From Pleurocapsa sp. CCALA 161 (GTDB lineage: Bacteria; Cyanobacteriota; Cyanobacteriia; Cyanobacteriales; Xenococcaceae): a stretch of DNA of 50,605 bases. The stretch lies in contig NZ_PVWF01000027.1 of assembly GCF_003003995.1 (NCBI RefSeq), forward strand, positions 1-50,605. The letters run 5' to 3'. The notes below the pieces were generated by a model. It was given only the letters and a program-made list of their open reading frames with translations, was not told where the DNA came from and did no database searches. The translations under genes were made by a program, and so were the position numbers. This document shows positions 1 to 12,551 of the stretch, in pieces; positions within the stretch are counted from its first letter, which is position 1, and the number at the start of each line of letters is the position of its first letter.

Positions 1-300
1 GTGTAAGTTTCGGGTAAATGTTGTTGAATAATTTGTCTGGCTCCGCTATCTGAATTGAGCCGCAAGAGTTCAAAGAAATAGCGCTCGCTCAATAACGCTG
101 GAACACCAACAGTTTCTGAATAAGTCGTTGCTACAATCTGATAATTTGTGGACTGGTAGGCTACTATTAGCTGATTAATCAGCGCTGTCGAAACAAAGGG
201 TTGGTCACACACTAGAATTAGCACTGCGTTTAAGGCGGGTTTCTGTTCCAATGCAGAAAAAGCAATATGACCGTTGCGGTGAGTAGTTTCATTTTCGTCC
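1..300 (-). pseudogene. MobA-like nucleotidyltransferase, C-terminal part (no N-terminus; runs off the left edge)
   Basis: A minus-strand frame entering from the left edge encodes a segment with ALNAVLILVCDQPFVS followed by GVPALLSERYFFELL. This is the pattern of the second half of MobA/MocA-type nucleotidyltransferases, which load a nucleotide onto molybdopterin. The nucleotide-binding N-terminus of the family (LAAGxSxRMG) should lie to the right. That position is instead occupied by the end of an aldo-keto reductase gene, and the frame has no credible start there. I read it as a 5'-truncated remnant at a recombination junction. The 3' end lies outside the window. Family assignment rests on about 90 residues. 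Confidence 0.5.
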
Positions 301-325
301 TGTCTATTCAGTGTGAGCAGCAAAA

Positions 326-1345
<1,020 letters not shown>

Positions 1346-1431
1346 TTAATGTGTTAATAAGTTGGCACGCATTCACGTCGTCCGCCCTGTCTGGCTAGTG
1401 GCTGTGAAACCTCACTTCGGCGTTGTCGCTC

Positions 1432-1920
1432 CTATCTACGGGACTGTTCCTTAATTCGTTGGATCGCGGCGTTGAACCCGTCGGGGGTGCCGCTGGAACC
1501 TGCGAGTCGCCCCACTCTCAGCTCGTCGATGGGTCTCCCGACGACCTCCGCCGGAACCGCCTCGGCGAAACGCTCCTGGTAGTCGAGCGAGGTCGGATCT
1601 GTGGCATGGGGGGTGACCTCGATGGCGGTGATAGCGTTGTCGGACAGGGTGGCGGTCACGGTAATGGATGAGGGGAGACTTCCGTATTGACCGGTCGCGG
1701 TGTAAACACCGTCTGCGTAAGAGGAGTCTTGACTCGATGCCGATCTCGAACGGGTGACAACGGTATTCGGGGCAGATACCGGACGCGCGGCTTCCCTATC
1801 TACAGTCGCACATCCAGCTACGATCAGAGCCGCAGAAATCCATACTATTGGGACTTTCATCATCTTGCTCAGTCTAGTCATACTTTTTCCTTTACTTTGT
1901 AGGTCGTGTGGCTTGCTCAT
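1432..1920 (-). CDS. FMN-binding domain lipoprotein
   Basis: The N-terminus is basic and hydrophobic and ends in the lipobox-like IVAGC (Cys near residue 37), so this is probably a membrane-anchored lipoprotein. An alternative start lies at 1881. After a Ser/Thr-rich linker, YADGVYTATGQYG begins a small FMN-binding domain, and AGSSGTPDGF aligns with the flavinylation motif SGATxTSxxF of that family. Ser sits where the modified Thr usually is. The ApbE gene lies directly upstream on the same strand with a 54-bp gap. ApbE enzymes attach FMN to such domains, so the two probably form an extracytoplasmic flavoprotein pair. The region looks GC-richer than the plasmid-like part, which suggests separate origin. 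Confidence 0.8.
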   Translation of the reverse strand: MSKPHDLQSKGKSMTRLSKMMKVPIVWISAALIVAGCATVDREAARPVSAPNTVVTRSRSASSQDSSYADGVYTATGQYGSLPSSITVTATLSDNAITAIEVTPHATDPTSLDYQERFAEAVPAEVVGRPIDELRVGRLAGSSGTPDGFNAAIQRIKEQSRR

Positions 1921-1974
1921 ATGTCACTCTGTTGGCTGTAGTTATAGGCATGGGTTCTGCTGAGAAATGCGCGC

Positions 1975-3048
1975 TCATGAGAAAAGCTTGCCGTCGAAGT
2001 TCTGCGAGATCTCAGCCCAACCATCGGCAAACATCCGCACGTATGAGAACCTAAAGACCTCTGCCAAACGGTCTGCCCTTGTGAAGAAGAGCGCCGTCGC
2101 CAGTCCATCGGCGATCGCGGCATCATCAGCAACCACCCACGTCGCGACCACATTCTGAACTGGGATGCCAGTCCGGGCATCAAGTACGTGGTGCAGACCG
2201 TCGCCCCAAGCGCGTTTGTTGACCGCAGAGGCGCACAGGGCACGATCTTGCAGGTTGACCACGCCGATCGCCAGCCGAGGGTCGAATGGGTGCTCAAGCC
2301 CAACCCGGAGGCTGGACTCACCCGAATAGCGCATATCTCCGCTACCATCGACAACGAACTGGGTGAATCCGTTCTCGCGCAGGATATCAGAGACGATATC
2401 CACGAGGTAGCCTTTCCCTGCCGCGCCAACGTCAATTAAGAGTGGACGCTGTGTAACGATCAATGTGCCGTCCCGGATAATGTCCTTCGACCAAGTGGCT
2501 CTCCCCCTAGCGTATGCTTCGGCTCGGACAATTTTCGGCGCGGGCGTGAGTGAGTACGTCTGGTCGTAGCCGAGGAGTTCGAGGTCTCGTCCGACGAGCG
2601 GGTCTACTGCACCTGCGGTCACTGTGTGAAGCCGATCATAGAGATCGAAGAGGGCAAGCGAGTCGGCGGGAAGGTCGAAACAGCCACCCTCTGGAGCGGC
2701 GGCTATCCGAGACACGAGAGAGTCCGGGCGGAACCGCGAGTACGTGGTGTCGAATTCTTCAATCCGCTTGAGAATCCGCTGCTGCAACTGACGGTTTAAC
2801 GGCTCGTAGGTTTCGATCTCCCATTGGGTTCCGATGGAATCGAACGTGAATACGAACCTGCTGACGCTGTCCTCCGCTACGTAGGTTGTATAGTCACTAC
2901 TGATCCGCTTCGGTGCGTCGCCCATTGTGCCATGCGAGATTGACTCCTGCTTGTCCGCCGCCGAACCGTAGCCAAAGCTCAGTCCTACACCGCCCAGCCC
3001 GATCGCTGAAACTTCTAAGTTGCTGTTGCCAAGTTTGCGCTTTTGCAT
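1975..3048 (-). CDS. apbE: ApbE-like FMN transferase with an aldo-keto reductase N-terminal leader (chimera)
   Basis: From about residue 45 on this is an ApbE flavin transferase. It has FDTTYSRFRPDSLVSRI, the AVDPLVG segment, LLIDVGAAGKGYLVDIV, VVDGSGDMRYSG and a C-terminal VVADDAAIADGLATALF, where family members bind Mg2+ and FAD. ApbE moves FMN from FAD onto Thr/Ser of FMN-binding domains, and the neighbouring lipoprotein is the obvious substrate. Residues 1-36 are instead the start of an aldo-keto reductase, nearly the same as the protein ending at 326. The joined frame has no signal peptide, although ApbE usually acts outside the cytoplasm. The native start may be the Met at 2925, or the original leader may have been lost in the fusion. 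Confidence 0.85.
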   Translation of the reverse strand: MQKRKLGNSNLEVSAIGLGGVGLSFGYGSAADKQESISHGTMGDAPKRISSDYTTYVAEDSVSRFVFTFDSIGTQWEIETYEPLNRQLQQRILKRIEEFDTTYSRFRPDSLVSRIAAAPEGGCFDLPADSLALFDLYDRLHTVTAGAVDPLVGRDLELLGYDQTYSLTPAPKIVRAEAYARGRATWSKDIIRDGTLIVTQRPLLIDVGAAGKGYLVDIVSDILRENGFTQFVVDGSGDMRYSGESSLRVGLEHPFDPRLAIGVVNLQDRALCASAVNKRAWGDGLHHVLDARTGIPVQNVVATWVVADDAAIADGLATALFFTRADRLAEVFRFSYVRMFADGWAEISQNFDGKLFS

Positions 3049-3165
3049 TCTTTGAACTCCTGTCTTTTGATTTAAAGGTCGAACTGTCTGACTCTACGAT
3101 CAGGTCTAATATTGTTCATCTGGCTTGGCTTACTAGGTTCTGTTCCAAATGACTCAAAAGAGTAG

Positions 3166-4361
<1,196 letters not shown>

Positions 4362-4399
4362 GTCAGTGACTTCTTATTGTCTTCAGTGACTCAGGTGTT

Positions 4400-6345
<1,946 letters not shown>

Positions 6346-6378
6346 GAGTTAATGCTCCTACTTGTTTACTTTTGATGC

Positions 6379-6795
6379 CTAGTACTGTTCGTCACTGACG
6401 TGTTCCATCCAGTCCACGACTTTGCCGTCAAGCTGTTCCTGGATGGCGATATGCGTCATCGCTGTCGTTGGCGTGGCACCATGCCAGTGTTTTATGCCTG
6501 GCGGGAACCAGACAACATCACCAGGTCTAATTTCCTGAATTGGCTCGTTCCATTGCTGAACCCAGCCAAATCCAAAGGTGACGCTCAAGGTCTGTCCCAA
6601 AGGATGAGTGTGCCATGCTGTCCGAGCGCCAGGCTCGAAGGTAACACTAGCGCCAGACGTGCGTGCTGGATCGTGCGCCTCGAACAGAGGATCGATGCGG
6701 ACAGTGCCAGTAAAATACTCGGATGGTCCTTTAGCCGAAGGCTGTGAGCCACTTCTTTTGATGTCCATTTTTTTAATTACTTCACTTGATGCCAT
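6379..6795 (-). CDS. Single-domain cupin protein
   Basis: This is a 138-residue cupin. Motif 1 is seen as [15 protein letters not shown] and motif 2 as [16 protein letters not shown], giving the His residues that bind a metal in this fold. Similar small cupins often sit beside aldo-keto reductases and alcohol dehydrogenases in AraC-controlled clusters. Their enzymatic role is usually unknown, with quercetinase-like or isomerase activities suggested. It is the first gene of the minus-strand cluster opposite the AraC gene, so its promoter must lie in 6796-7014. Confidence 0.88.
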   Translation of the reverse strand: MASSEVIKKMDIKRSGSQPSAKGPSEYFTGTVRIDPLFEAHDPARTSGASVTFEPGARTAWHTHPLGQTLSVTFGFGWVQQWNEPIQEIRPGDVVWFPPGIKHWHGATPTTAMTHIAIQEQLDGKVVDWMEHVSDEQY

Positions 6796-7014
6796 TTTTG
6801 TTCCTCGCAGGCGAGCCTCTTGCCCAAACTGAATTTTTTTTTGGATAAAAATCCAGAATGCTTATAAGAAGAATGACCGCTATCAGTACAACCCTTAGCA
6901 TTATCTGCTTGCCCCAGAATCATTTTTCCTTGCTTTGCCTTCATTCTAAAAATTCTCTAGAGCAAGTAATAGAACGATCGTCTAAGATCGTTGTATGATT
7001 CTGCAAATTTAGAA
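6796..7014. promoter_or_regulatory. Divergent promoter region between the cupin/reductase cluster and the AraC gene
   Basis: This 219-bp gap separates divergently transcribed genes and is the only place for their promoters. It is AT-rich and contains GAACGATCGTCTAAGATCGTTG near 6971, an imperfect inverted repeat (AACGATC / GATCGTT) about 20 bp before the AraC start region. That is a reasonable operator candidate. Exact -10 and -35 boxes are not assigned. Confidence 0.45.
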
Positions 7015-7980
7015 ATGAATACCGCAAAAACGAGTGAAACGTACGCTATGGATTTAATGAACGACCCGCAGGCAAAGCGCGAAGCAGATAGAGCGCAAGC
7101 TAACAGAGACGAACTGACCGAGCTTATTCCACGGGCTATTAGTTATGATGGAACGATTGAGCCGCTGAAAGGATTGCACCTCAAACGTTCCTCTTCGCCT
7201 ACGGAATCCTGTCACGCTGTCTCTGTTCCCTCTTTTTGCGTGATCGCTCGGGGCAGCAAAGAAGTACTTTTAGGCAGCGATCGCTATCAGTACGACCCGA
7301 TGCATTATTTGCTTGCTACGGTCGAGTTGCCGATCGCGAGTCAAATTCTGGAAGCGTCCAAGGAGCAACCGTTCCTTAGCCTGCGTCTCGATCTCGACCC
7401 CACCCTTGTTGGTTCAGTCATGGTCGAGGCGGGCTATCCCTCACTACAAAGCCGTGCCAATGTAAAAGCGATTGACGTGAGTCCGTTGGCTACAAATCTG
7501 TTGGACGCTATGGTGCGGCTCGTCAAGCTTCTAGATTCCCCTGCTGAAGCTCATGTTCTCGCACCACTGATTAAGCGGGAAATCATTTTCCGACTCTTAA
7601 TGGGAGAGCAAGGGAGCCGACTCCAGCAGATTGCAGTTCTCGGTGGCTACACGCACCACATTGCCAGAGCTGTCGCTCGACTTCGCAAAGACTTTAACCA
7701 GCCGCTTCGCATTGAAAGCATCGCGCGCGAACTTAGCATGAGCGTTTCGGGCTTTCACCATCACTTTAAATCTGTTACGGCAATGAGTCCTTTGCAGTTC
7801 CAAAAGCAACTGCGGCTTCAAGAAGCTCGCCGTCTGATGCTGGGGCAAAACCTTGACGCTACCAGTGCTGCCTACCGTGTGGGTTATGACGATGCCTCAC
7901 ACTTCAACCGAGAGTACAAGCGGCTCTTTGGTGCACCACCAATGCGCGATGTGGAGCGGCTGCGAGAAGCTGTTAGGTAG
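7015..7980 (+). CDS. AraC-family transcriptional regulator (YqhC-like domain layout)
   Basis: The C-terminal third has two helix-turn-helix motifs typical of AraC: IESIARELSMSVSGFHHHFK, and ATSAAYRVGYDDASHFNREYKRLFG. The N-terminal part (LKRSSSPTESCHAVSVPSFC, then IARGSKEVLLG) matches the AraC N-terminal type domain found in YqhC-like regulators. YqhC activates aldehyde reductase genes in E. coli, and here the regulator faces a cupin/ADH/AKR cluster, which supports an analogous role. The frame is open from a TTG at 6991. I chose the ATG at 7015 because it is the first ATG, but no strong ribosome site decides this. Confidence 0.88.
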   Translation: MNTAKTSETYAMDLMNDPQAKREADRAQANRDELTELIPRAISYDGTIEPLKGLHLKRSSSPTESCHAVSVPSFCVIARGSKEVLLGSDRYQYDPMHYLLATVELPIASQILEASKEQPFLSLRLDLDPTLVGSVMVEAGYPSLQSRANVKAIDVSPLATNLLDAMVRLVKLLDSPAEAHVLAPLIKREIIFRLLMGEQGSRLQQIAVLGGYTHHIARAVARLRKDFNQPLRIESIARELSMSVSGFHHHFKSVTAMSPLQFQKQLRLQEARRLMLGQNLDATSAAYRVGYDDASHFNREYKRLFGAPPMRDVERLREAVR

Positions 7981-8728
7981 ACTGCTGGTTCAACATGATC
8001 TCCTCAAAGTGCCCTAATCTTATCAGAAATCGTTGAAAACGCTCATCACGCCACAGCATAAACGTTAATTTATAAATATTTTCCCAGACGATTTTCCTTC
8101 GGAGAAGCTTCTCCAATGGTATCTTCAATTAGCGCTGAAGATAATTAATTGTCTATCAAAAAGCGATCGCGCTATTGAAAAATAACTTAGTTATAGCGTG
8201 TAATGATTTGCTATATGGTGAGTATGGTGATTTTAGTTCATGAAATTTGAGTCAATGGTTCGGATAATTTTGAGAAGTGAGGAAAAAAGCTATCCATTTG
8301 ACTAAGGTAAAAGTGTTGAAAGAATACCGCATGTAGTTAGTGATGGTTTCTACAGTAAAGCAATGCGATCGCTTCTGCGTAGGCGTGCATCGCATAATCG
8401 CGTAGCGCGACGCAAAGCTATATGCCCTAAAGGACTAGGCGGCTTTTATGTGGGAAGCTTCCCACATAAAACGCGCCGTATAACTTCGTGTGACGCGACG
8501 TTAGGAGCTAATCCTTTAGGACGCGAAGCGGTATACCACAAGGGTACAACGTCTTTTAGGAGTCCTTTAGGGTACTCTTCTAGTAATCGCCATCCTGGAA
8601 AATTTCGGTGGGGCAGCGGTCATTATTAAGGAAGTTCACGGATAATTTTTTCGGTGGGGCATATAATTAACTATTTTATTAGATGCTGCTAGCGCAGGTA
8701 TTAAAGCAGAAAACAAAGCTTAATATAT
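7981..8728. repeat. Intergenic repeat region
   Basis: No convincing gene was found in these 750 bp. The first 350 bp are AT-rich with one GCGATCGC site. From about 8360 to 8600 the DNA becomes GC-rich and mosaic, with pieces such as TGCCCTAAAGGACTA and GACGCGACGTTAG that recur near 27420-27466. It also holds a perfect palindrome at 8444-8471. The last 130 bp carry TTTCGGTGGGGCA twice. The frame open at 8363-8629 runs only through these repeats and is probably not a gene. Confidence 0.7.
8439..8477. repeat. Palindromic element, family 2, copy 1
   Basis: The core 8444-8471 is a perfect 28-bp palindrome centred on AAGCTT. It is flanked by GGCGGC on the left and CGCGCC on the right. A second copy with the same flanks and a related core lies at 44928-44966, overlapping the 3' end of a PIN-like toxin gene. 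The shared flanks with differing arms suggest a dispersed element whose hairpin is kept by compensatory changes. Confidence 0.8.
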
Positions 8729-10459
8729 ATGCAACCAAGTATCTATCAACAAAAAGTTATTGACTGGATGTCTGACGATCTAGATCTTTCAGATAAGGTG
8801 GTTAATTCCGTAGCAGGTTCTGGTAAAAGTACTTTGTTAAAGTTAGTTGCCGATGCGATCGCTCAATCAAATCAAGATTTAATTGAACAAAGTTTAGTTT
8901 TAGTATTCAATCGCAAAAATAAGGACGCACTGGTAGCTAAACTAAACCCCCGCTGGAAAAATTCTATTTCTACCGTTCATAGTGCTGGGTACAAGATGTT
9001 AAGGCGTTATCTGGGGGTTCAACGATTAGAAGTTAACGAACATAAATACCGTATCTTGGCTAAAAACTTAACCTGGTTTAATGGCACTAAACCTAATGAA
9101 GCTCAAGTGGTCAGTTTAAGTAATTTTCTCAAGCTAGCTGATTTTGTACGTCAGACTTTATCCGATACCTCCTATGATGCTTTACTGTGGCTAGTAAATC
9201 ATTATGCTCTAGACATCCAGGCTAAGTATTTAATTGAGATTGGGGAACAACTTCAGTATCTATTCAGAATGGGTAGCGATTGGGCTTCAAAGGCTGTAAT
9301 CGATCATACAGATATGTTATGGCTGCCAATTCACTGGCAAATTAATCGCTCCCCAGGATTTAAGCATTTCCAGCGAGTGATGGTGGATGAAGCTCAAGAT
9401 ATGAGTAAACTTCAGTTAGAATTCGTTCTTTCTTTAACTACTATTCAAGGCAAGATGTTATTTGTTGGCGATCCTGCTCAATCTATAAATGGATTTTGTG
9501 GGGCTGATACCGATAGCTTTGCTAACATTAAACAGAGGTTAAAGGCTGAAGAATTTATCCTGCCAATATGTTACCGCTGTCCCCAAACTCATATTGAACT
9601 TATCAATCAACTTTATCCTGAGATTCCTATTAAGCCAAGAGACCATGCTCCTCAAGGTAGAATCGAAGTGATCGAAGAATCTGACCTTTGGGATCGAAAT
9701 CAAGAAAGTTCAATCAAGACTGGAGATTTAATTGTCGCCAGATGTACTAGTAGCTTAGTAGAACTCAATTTAAAACTAATTACTCGTGGTATTACCTGTA
9801 ATTTAGTAGGAACTTCTCTAAAACAAGACTTATTAGAACGCTTAGAAGAAATATCTTCTCAAGCTGGATTTGTTTATCCAGATTTCCATTTATTCTGTCA
9901 GAAATATCTAGAGTTTAAACGTTCTATTTACGAACAGAATGATCATGGAATGATGTTGATGATGAAGTTACAAGACCTGATTAAAGCTATTAAAGCTATC
10001 TACGATCATTTTCAGCAATGCCAATCAATAGAAGAGCTAGAATGTTGTATCGAGAAGTTATTTGGTTCGGAGAATAACGAAGCTGTACTCCTTTCTACCG
10101 TCCACCGTGCCAAAGGTATGGAAGCTAAAAGGGTTTATATTGCCGAACCATACCTACTTCCTTTGTATTGGGATAATCAAAAAGCATGGCAACTAGAACA
10201 AGAAAATAATCTTCTTTATGTAGCCCTCTCTCGTAGCATTTGTAACTTATATTTAATAGGTGATGCGCCTTGGTTTACCAACCATAATTCAAAAGATAGT
10301 CAGGTTGAAGAATCTAGTTTTGATTTGAGTAAAAAGGTCGATATCAAAGAGTTAATTGACAATGCCAGTAACGAACAATTAGATCTGTATTTGTCTCTTA
10401 TTAATCGGGAAAAAGGCAAGAGAATTGCTGTCCAATTTCGAGGTTTAATTGAACGGTAA
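8729..10459 (+). CDS. UvrD/Rep-like superfamily 1 DNA helicase
   Basis: This 576-residue protein has SF1A helicase motifs in order: the Walker A loop AGSGKSTLL at residues 29-37, motif II VDEAQD near 219-224, GDPAQSINGFCGAD as motif III, ICYRC as motif IV, STVHRAKGMEAKRVYI as motif V, and LLYVALSRS as motif VI. It lacks the long C-terminal tail of UvrD and is shorter than RecB or AddA. It probably unwinds DNA 3'-5' during replication or repair of the element. The gene is alone, with a repeat region before it and a strong terminator after it (10485-10514). Confidence 0.93.
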   Translation: MQPSIYQQKVIDWMSDDLDLSDKVVNSVAGSGKSTLLKLVADAIAQSNQDLIEQSLVLVFNRKNKDALVAKLNPRWKNSISTVHSAGYKMLRRYLGVQRLEVNEHKYRILAKNLTWFNGTKPNEAQVVSLSNFLKLADFVRQTLSDTSYDALLWLVNHYALDIQAKYLIEIGEQLQYLFRMGSDWASKAVIDHTDMLWLPIHWQINRSPGFKHFQRVMVDEAQDMSKLQLEFVLSLTTIQGKMLFVGDPAQSINGFCGADTDSFANIKQRLKAEEFILPICYRCPQTHIELINQLYPEIPIKPRDHAPQGRIEVIEESDLWDRNQESSIKTGDLIVARCTSSLVELNLKLITRGITCNLVGTSLKQDLLERLEEISSQAGFVYPDFHLFCQKYLEFKRSIYEQNDHGMMLMMKLQDLIKAIKAIYDHFQQCQSIEELECCIEKLFGSENNEAVLLSTVHRAKGMEAKRVYIAEPYLLPLYWDNQKAWQLEQENNLLYVALSRSICNLYLIGDAPWFTNHNSKDSQVEESSFDLSKKVDIKELIDNASNEQLDLYLSLINREKGKRIAVQFRGLIER

Positions 10460-10484
10460 AAATGTGATTATTCCCTATTGGTGT

Positions 10485-10514
10485 CCCTAGCGGGTTGGCT
10501 AGGGGCAGTTTTTT
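10485..10514 (+). terminator. Rho-independent terminator after the helicase gene
   Basis: CCCTAGC (10485-10491) and GCTAGGG (10498-10504) form a perfect 7-bp stem with a 6-nt loop. After GCAG a run of six T follows (10509-10514). It begins 25 bp after the helicase stop codon. Confidence 0.88.
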
Positions 10515-10588
10515 GATATTCGTTAACCTGTGATTACAAAAAGCGTGTATGCAGAAGCGATCGCCGAATTAATTTGAATCAGTATAAA

Positions 10589-10753
10589 ATGTCAGATAAC
10601 GATTTATTTATTATCGAACAGGAAATAAACAAGAGATTAAATCTCCTCAAAGACGGACAAGATCTGGTTCAAGTTTTATCCTCAAAACCAGAGTCAGAAA
10701 TAAAAAATCCCATCGAGTTAATCGCAGATATTCCAGAAGTAGTTATCGATTGA
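10589..10753 (+). CDS. Small acidic protein, 54 residues, unknown function
   Basis: An ATG at 10589 opens a 54-codon frame beginning MSDNDLFIIEQEINKRL and ending EVVID before TGA. It is mostly helical in character, acidic and AT-rich like neighbouring genes. I do not recognise it. It lies between the helicase terminator and the next plus-strand gene, 64 bp upstream of the latter, so it may be the first gene of that transcript. Coding status rests on length, composition and position only. Confidence 0.45.
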   Translation: MSDNDLFIIEQEINKRLNLLKDGQDLVQVLSSKPESEIKNPIELIADIPEVVID

Positions 10754-10817
10754 TCGATCAATGTAACTTAATTCCCCTGGCGGGAATTTAAGCCTGCATT
10801 TAAAACAACTTTTAGTT

Positions 10818-11351
10818 ATGCAACAATACCAGTACCAACAACCGAGTTTGTCTCAGTCTCAGTCTCAAATTCAACAATACCAAAATCGAGAGGGTGAGCT
10901 GGCTCCTACCTTGCCATTAATATCTCAAGGGTTGATCAAAGTAGATATTCAGACTTATTTTCAACAATATGAAAATTTGTTAGCTGGGTTTCAACCGAAT
11001 ATAGATTTAAGGTTGATACCCAGTAAAAAAGGAAATTCCGTTCTATTAACTAAAGCAGGAGCAGAAAAGATCTGTCGATTTTTTGGTTTAAACTATCGTC
11101 TAATTTCCGAACAACCTTATCTTGACTTCAATAACAACATTTTTCATTACAGCTATCAATGTCAACTCTATTGCAACGAGAGCTTGATAGGTAATGGCTA
11201 CGGTAACTGCAACAATCGTGAATCAAAATATAAAAATGCCTACAGTCCAGATATTCTCAATACCATCGATAAAATGGCACAGAAAAGGGCTTTCATTCAA
11301 GCCGTGTTATTGAGTACAGGGGGTTCGAGATATTTTAGACAATTAACTTAA
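10818..11351 (+). CDS. Phage/plasmid-type conserved protein with a KMAxKRAxxxAVL motif
   Basis: This protein has 177 residues. The N-terminus is Gln/Ser-rich and low in complexity (QQPSLSQSQSQIQQ). The rest contains LLTKAGAEKICRFFGL, a Cys/Asn stretch GNGYGNCNNRESKYKN, and NTIDKMAQKRAFIQAVLLSTGGSRYF. The same arrangement (LTKaGAek, a Cys-rich part, ESKY, NTxxKMAxKRAxVxAvL) is familiar from uncharacterised phage and mobile-element proteins found near recombination genes. The usual zinc-ribbon cysteines are largely lost here. A DNA-metabolism role is inference. A bidirectional terminator follows. Confidence 0.7.
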   Translation: MQQYQYQQPSLSQSQSQIQQYQNREGELAPTLPLISQGLIKVDIQTYFQQYENLLAGFQPNIDLRLIPSKKGNSVLLTKAGAEKICRFFGLNYRLISEQPYLDFNNNIFHYSYQCQLYCNESLIGNGYGNCNNRESKYKNAYSPDILNTIDKMAQKRAFIQAVLLSTGGSRYFRQLT

Positions 11352-11360
11352 AAAACGTCT

Positions 11361-11398
11361 AAACTAGAATTTTAATTGATTCTAGTTTATTTTTTTTG
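11361..11398. terminator. Bidirectional terminator between convergent genes
   Basis: TAAACTAGAA (11361-11370) and TTCTAGTTTA (11381-11390) are a perfect 10-bp inverted repeat with a 10-nt loop. Eight T follow at 11391-11398. An A-run at 11351-11356 precedes, so it can serve both the plus-strand gene ending at 11351 and the minus-strand gene ending at 11382, whose last codons lie inside it. Confidence 0.88.
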
Positions 11399-12413
11399 TT
11401 TGCTCTTGTTGTGTATTTTGCTCTGATTGTAGGAAATTAAAGCTTTTAACTGCTTCAAGATATTGGTCACGAACTTTATCATTAGCCATAATCTGCGCTT
11501 CTCTAAAAGTCCAAGATTTAACTTTCCACTGTTCGGGTTTAAGTGGCACGATTTCCGTAGAATCAGGGATAGAAATTTTAAGGCTAGATTCTAAATACTG
11601 GTTAAGGACTCTAGCTATATGTAAACAACAGTAGTCGGGATATTTAGCTATTTGATATTCGGCAAAGCGCACTACAATACAACCCAATTCCAAAAAGAAT
11701 TTATCTCTTACTATATACTGCCGATTTTCAACCAAATGAATTGGTTGCAATTCTTTGAATGTATAAGGTTCATCAATTTCTATATCTAATCCTAGGTTAA
11801 AATCGTTGTTAATTAGAATAAAGTCGGCTGTAGGAGTATAACGCTCTGCTCCAAACTTGCAATGTTCTAAAATTCGCCAGGGATATTGAAACCATTTTTT
11901 TAAATAAGTCAAAAAGTAAGCTTCAGAAATCCCCTTTTTTGCTGATTCATCGATTTCAAAATCATAAATACTTTCTCTTGTTGCTAAAGAATTAATTAAT
12001 AAATGGGAAGGGTTTTGAGGAGTAAAACTGAACTTAAGGTTGTATTCTCTATTAATAATTTTTTGATCTAACTTTAAAAGTTGGTTTTTGATTTTATTTA
12101 TTTTATTTTCTAAACTTAGCTGAGCAAAAAATCCTAATAAACTTGCAAAGATAATACTTAAAAATATCAGATTTTTAGTAATGTAATAAATTGCCAGAGA
12201 AATAATTAAAGCGATCAAAGATAAAAGTCTTATTTGAAATTGCTTTATTTTTAATTCATTAATGTAATGTATATCTCGAATTGTAATTGGTACTGCTTCT
12301 AGAATAAATTTATCTTTTGATAATTCTGGATTAAGCTGCTGAGAAATTATAGTAAGACTTTCAGGGTAAAAAGTCATGGGATAAAAATTTCGATATTGTT
12401 CTACTTTTTCCAT
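11382..12413 (-). CDS. Membrane-anchored protein with a PD-(D/E)XK-like nuclease domain
   Basis: This 343-residue protein has two adjacent membrane segments at about 62-79 and 81-98, then a basic stretch. The C-terminal half carries TADFIL (Asp197), LGLDIEIDEPY (Glu212, Asp214) and RDKFFLELGCIVVRFAEYQI (236-255). The order D, ExD, then RDxFLxxxGxxVxRFxExQ is that of the Vsr/DUF559-type restriction-endonuclease fold, although I cannot place the catalytic Lys with confidence. It is convergent with the preceding gene and divergent from the ubiquitin-like operon, sharing a 138-bp upstream region with it. It might cut DNA at the membrane, during entry or conjugation, but this is inference. Confidence 0.65.
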   Translation of the reverse strand: MEKVEQYRNFYPMTFYPESLTIISQQLNPELSKDKFILEAVPITIRDIHYINELKIKQFQIRLLSLIALIISLAIYYITKNLIFLSIIFASLLGFFAQLSLENKINKIKNQLLKLDQKIINREYNLKFSFTPQNPSHLLINSLATRESIYDFEIDESAKKGISEAYFLTYLKKWFQYPWRILEHCKFGAERYTPTADFILINNDFNLGLDIEIDEPYTFKELQPIHLVENRQYIVRDKFFLELGCIVVRFAEYQIAKYPDYCCLHIARVLNQYLESSLKISIPDSTEIVPLKPEQWKVKSWTFREAQIMANDKVRDQYLEAVKSFNFLQSEQNTQQEQTKKIN

Positions 12414-12551
12414 ATAGATTAATTATTCTACTAGTAGGCTGTCGCCTTTTGATAAATAACTACAAGTAAATTAAATTCATCAAAATATGTCAACAGTGAA
12501 TTTGACCAAGAAAAATTTAATCCTTTAGATTAGAACAAAGTAACAATAAAT

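Noticed and set aside
8363-8629. Open frame of 88 residues in the repeat region
   Set aside because: It runs through palindromes and repeat units only, with no recognisable protein features and no clear ribosome site.
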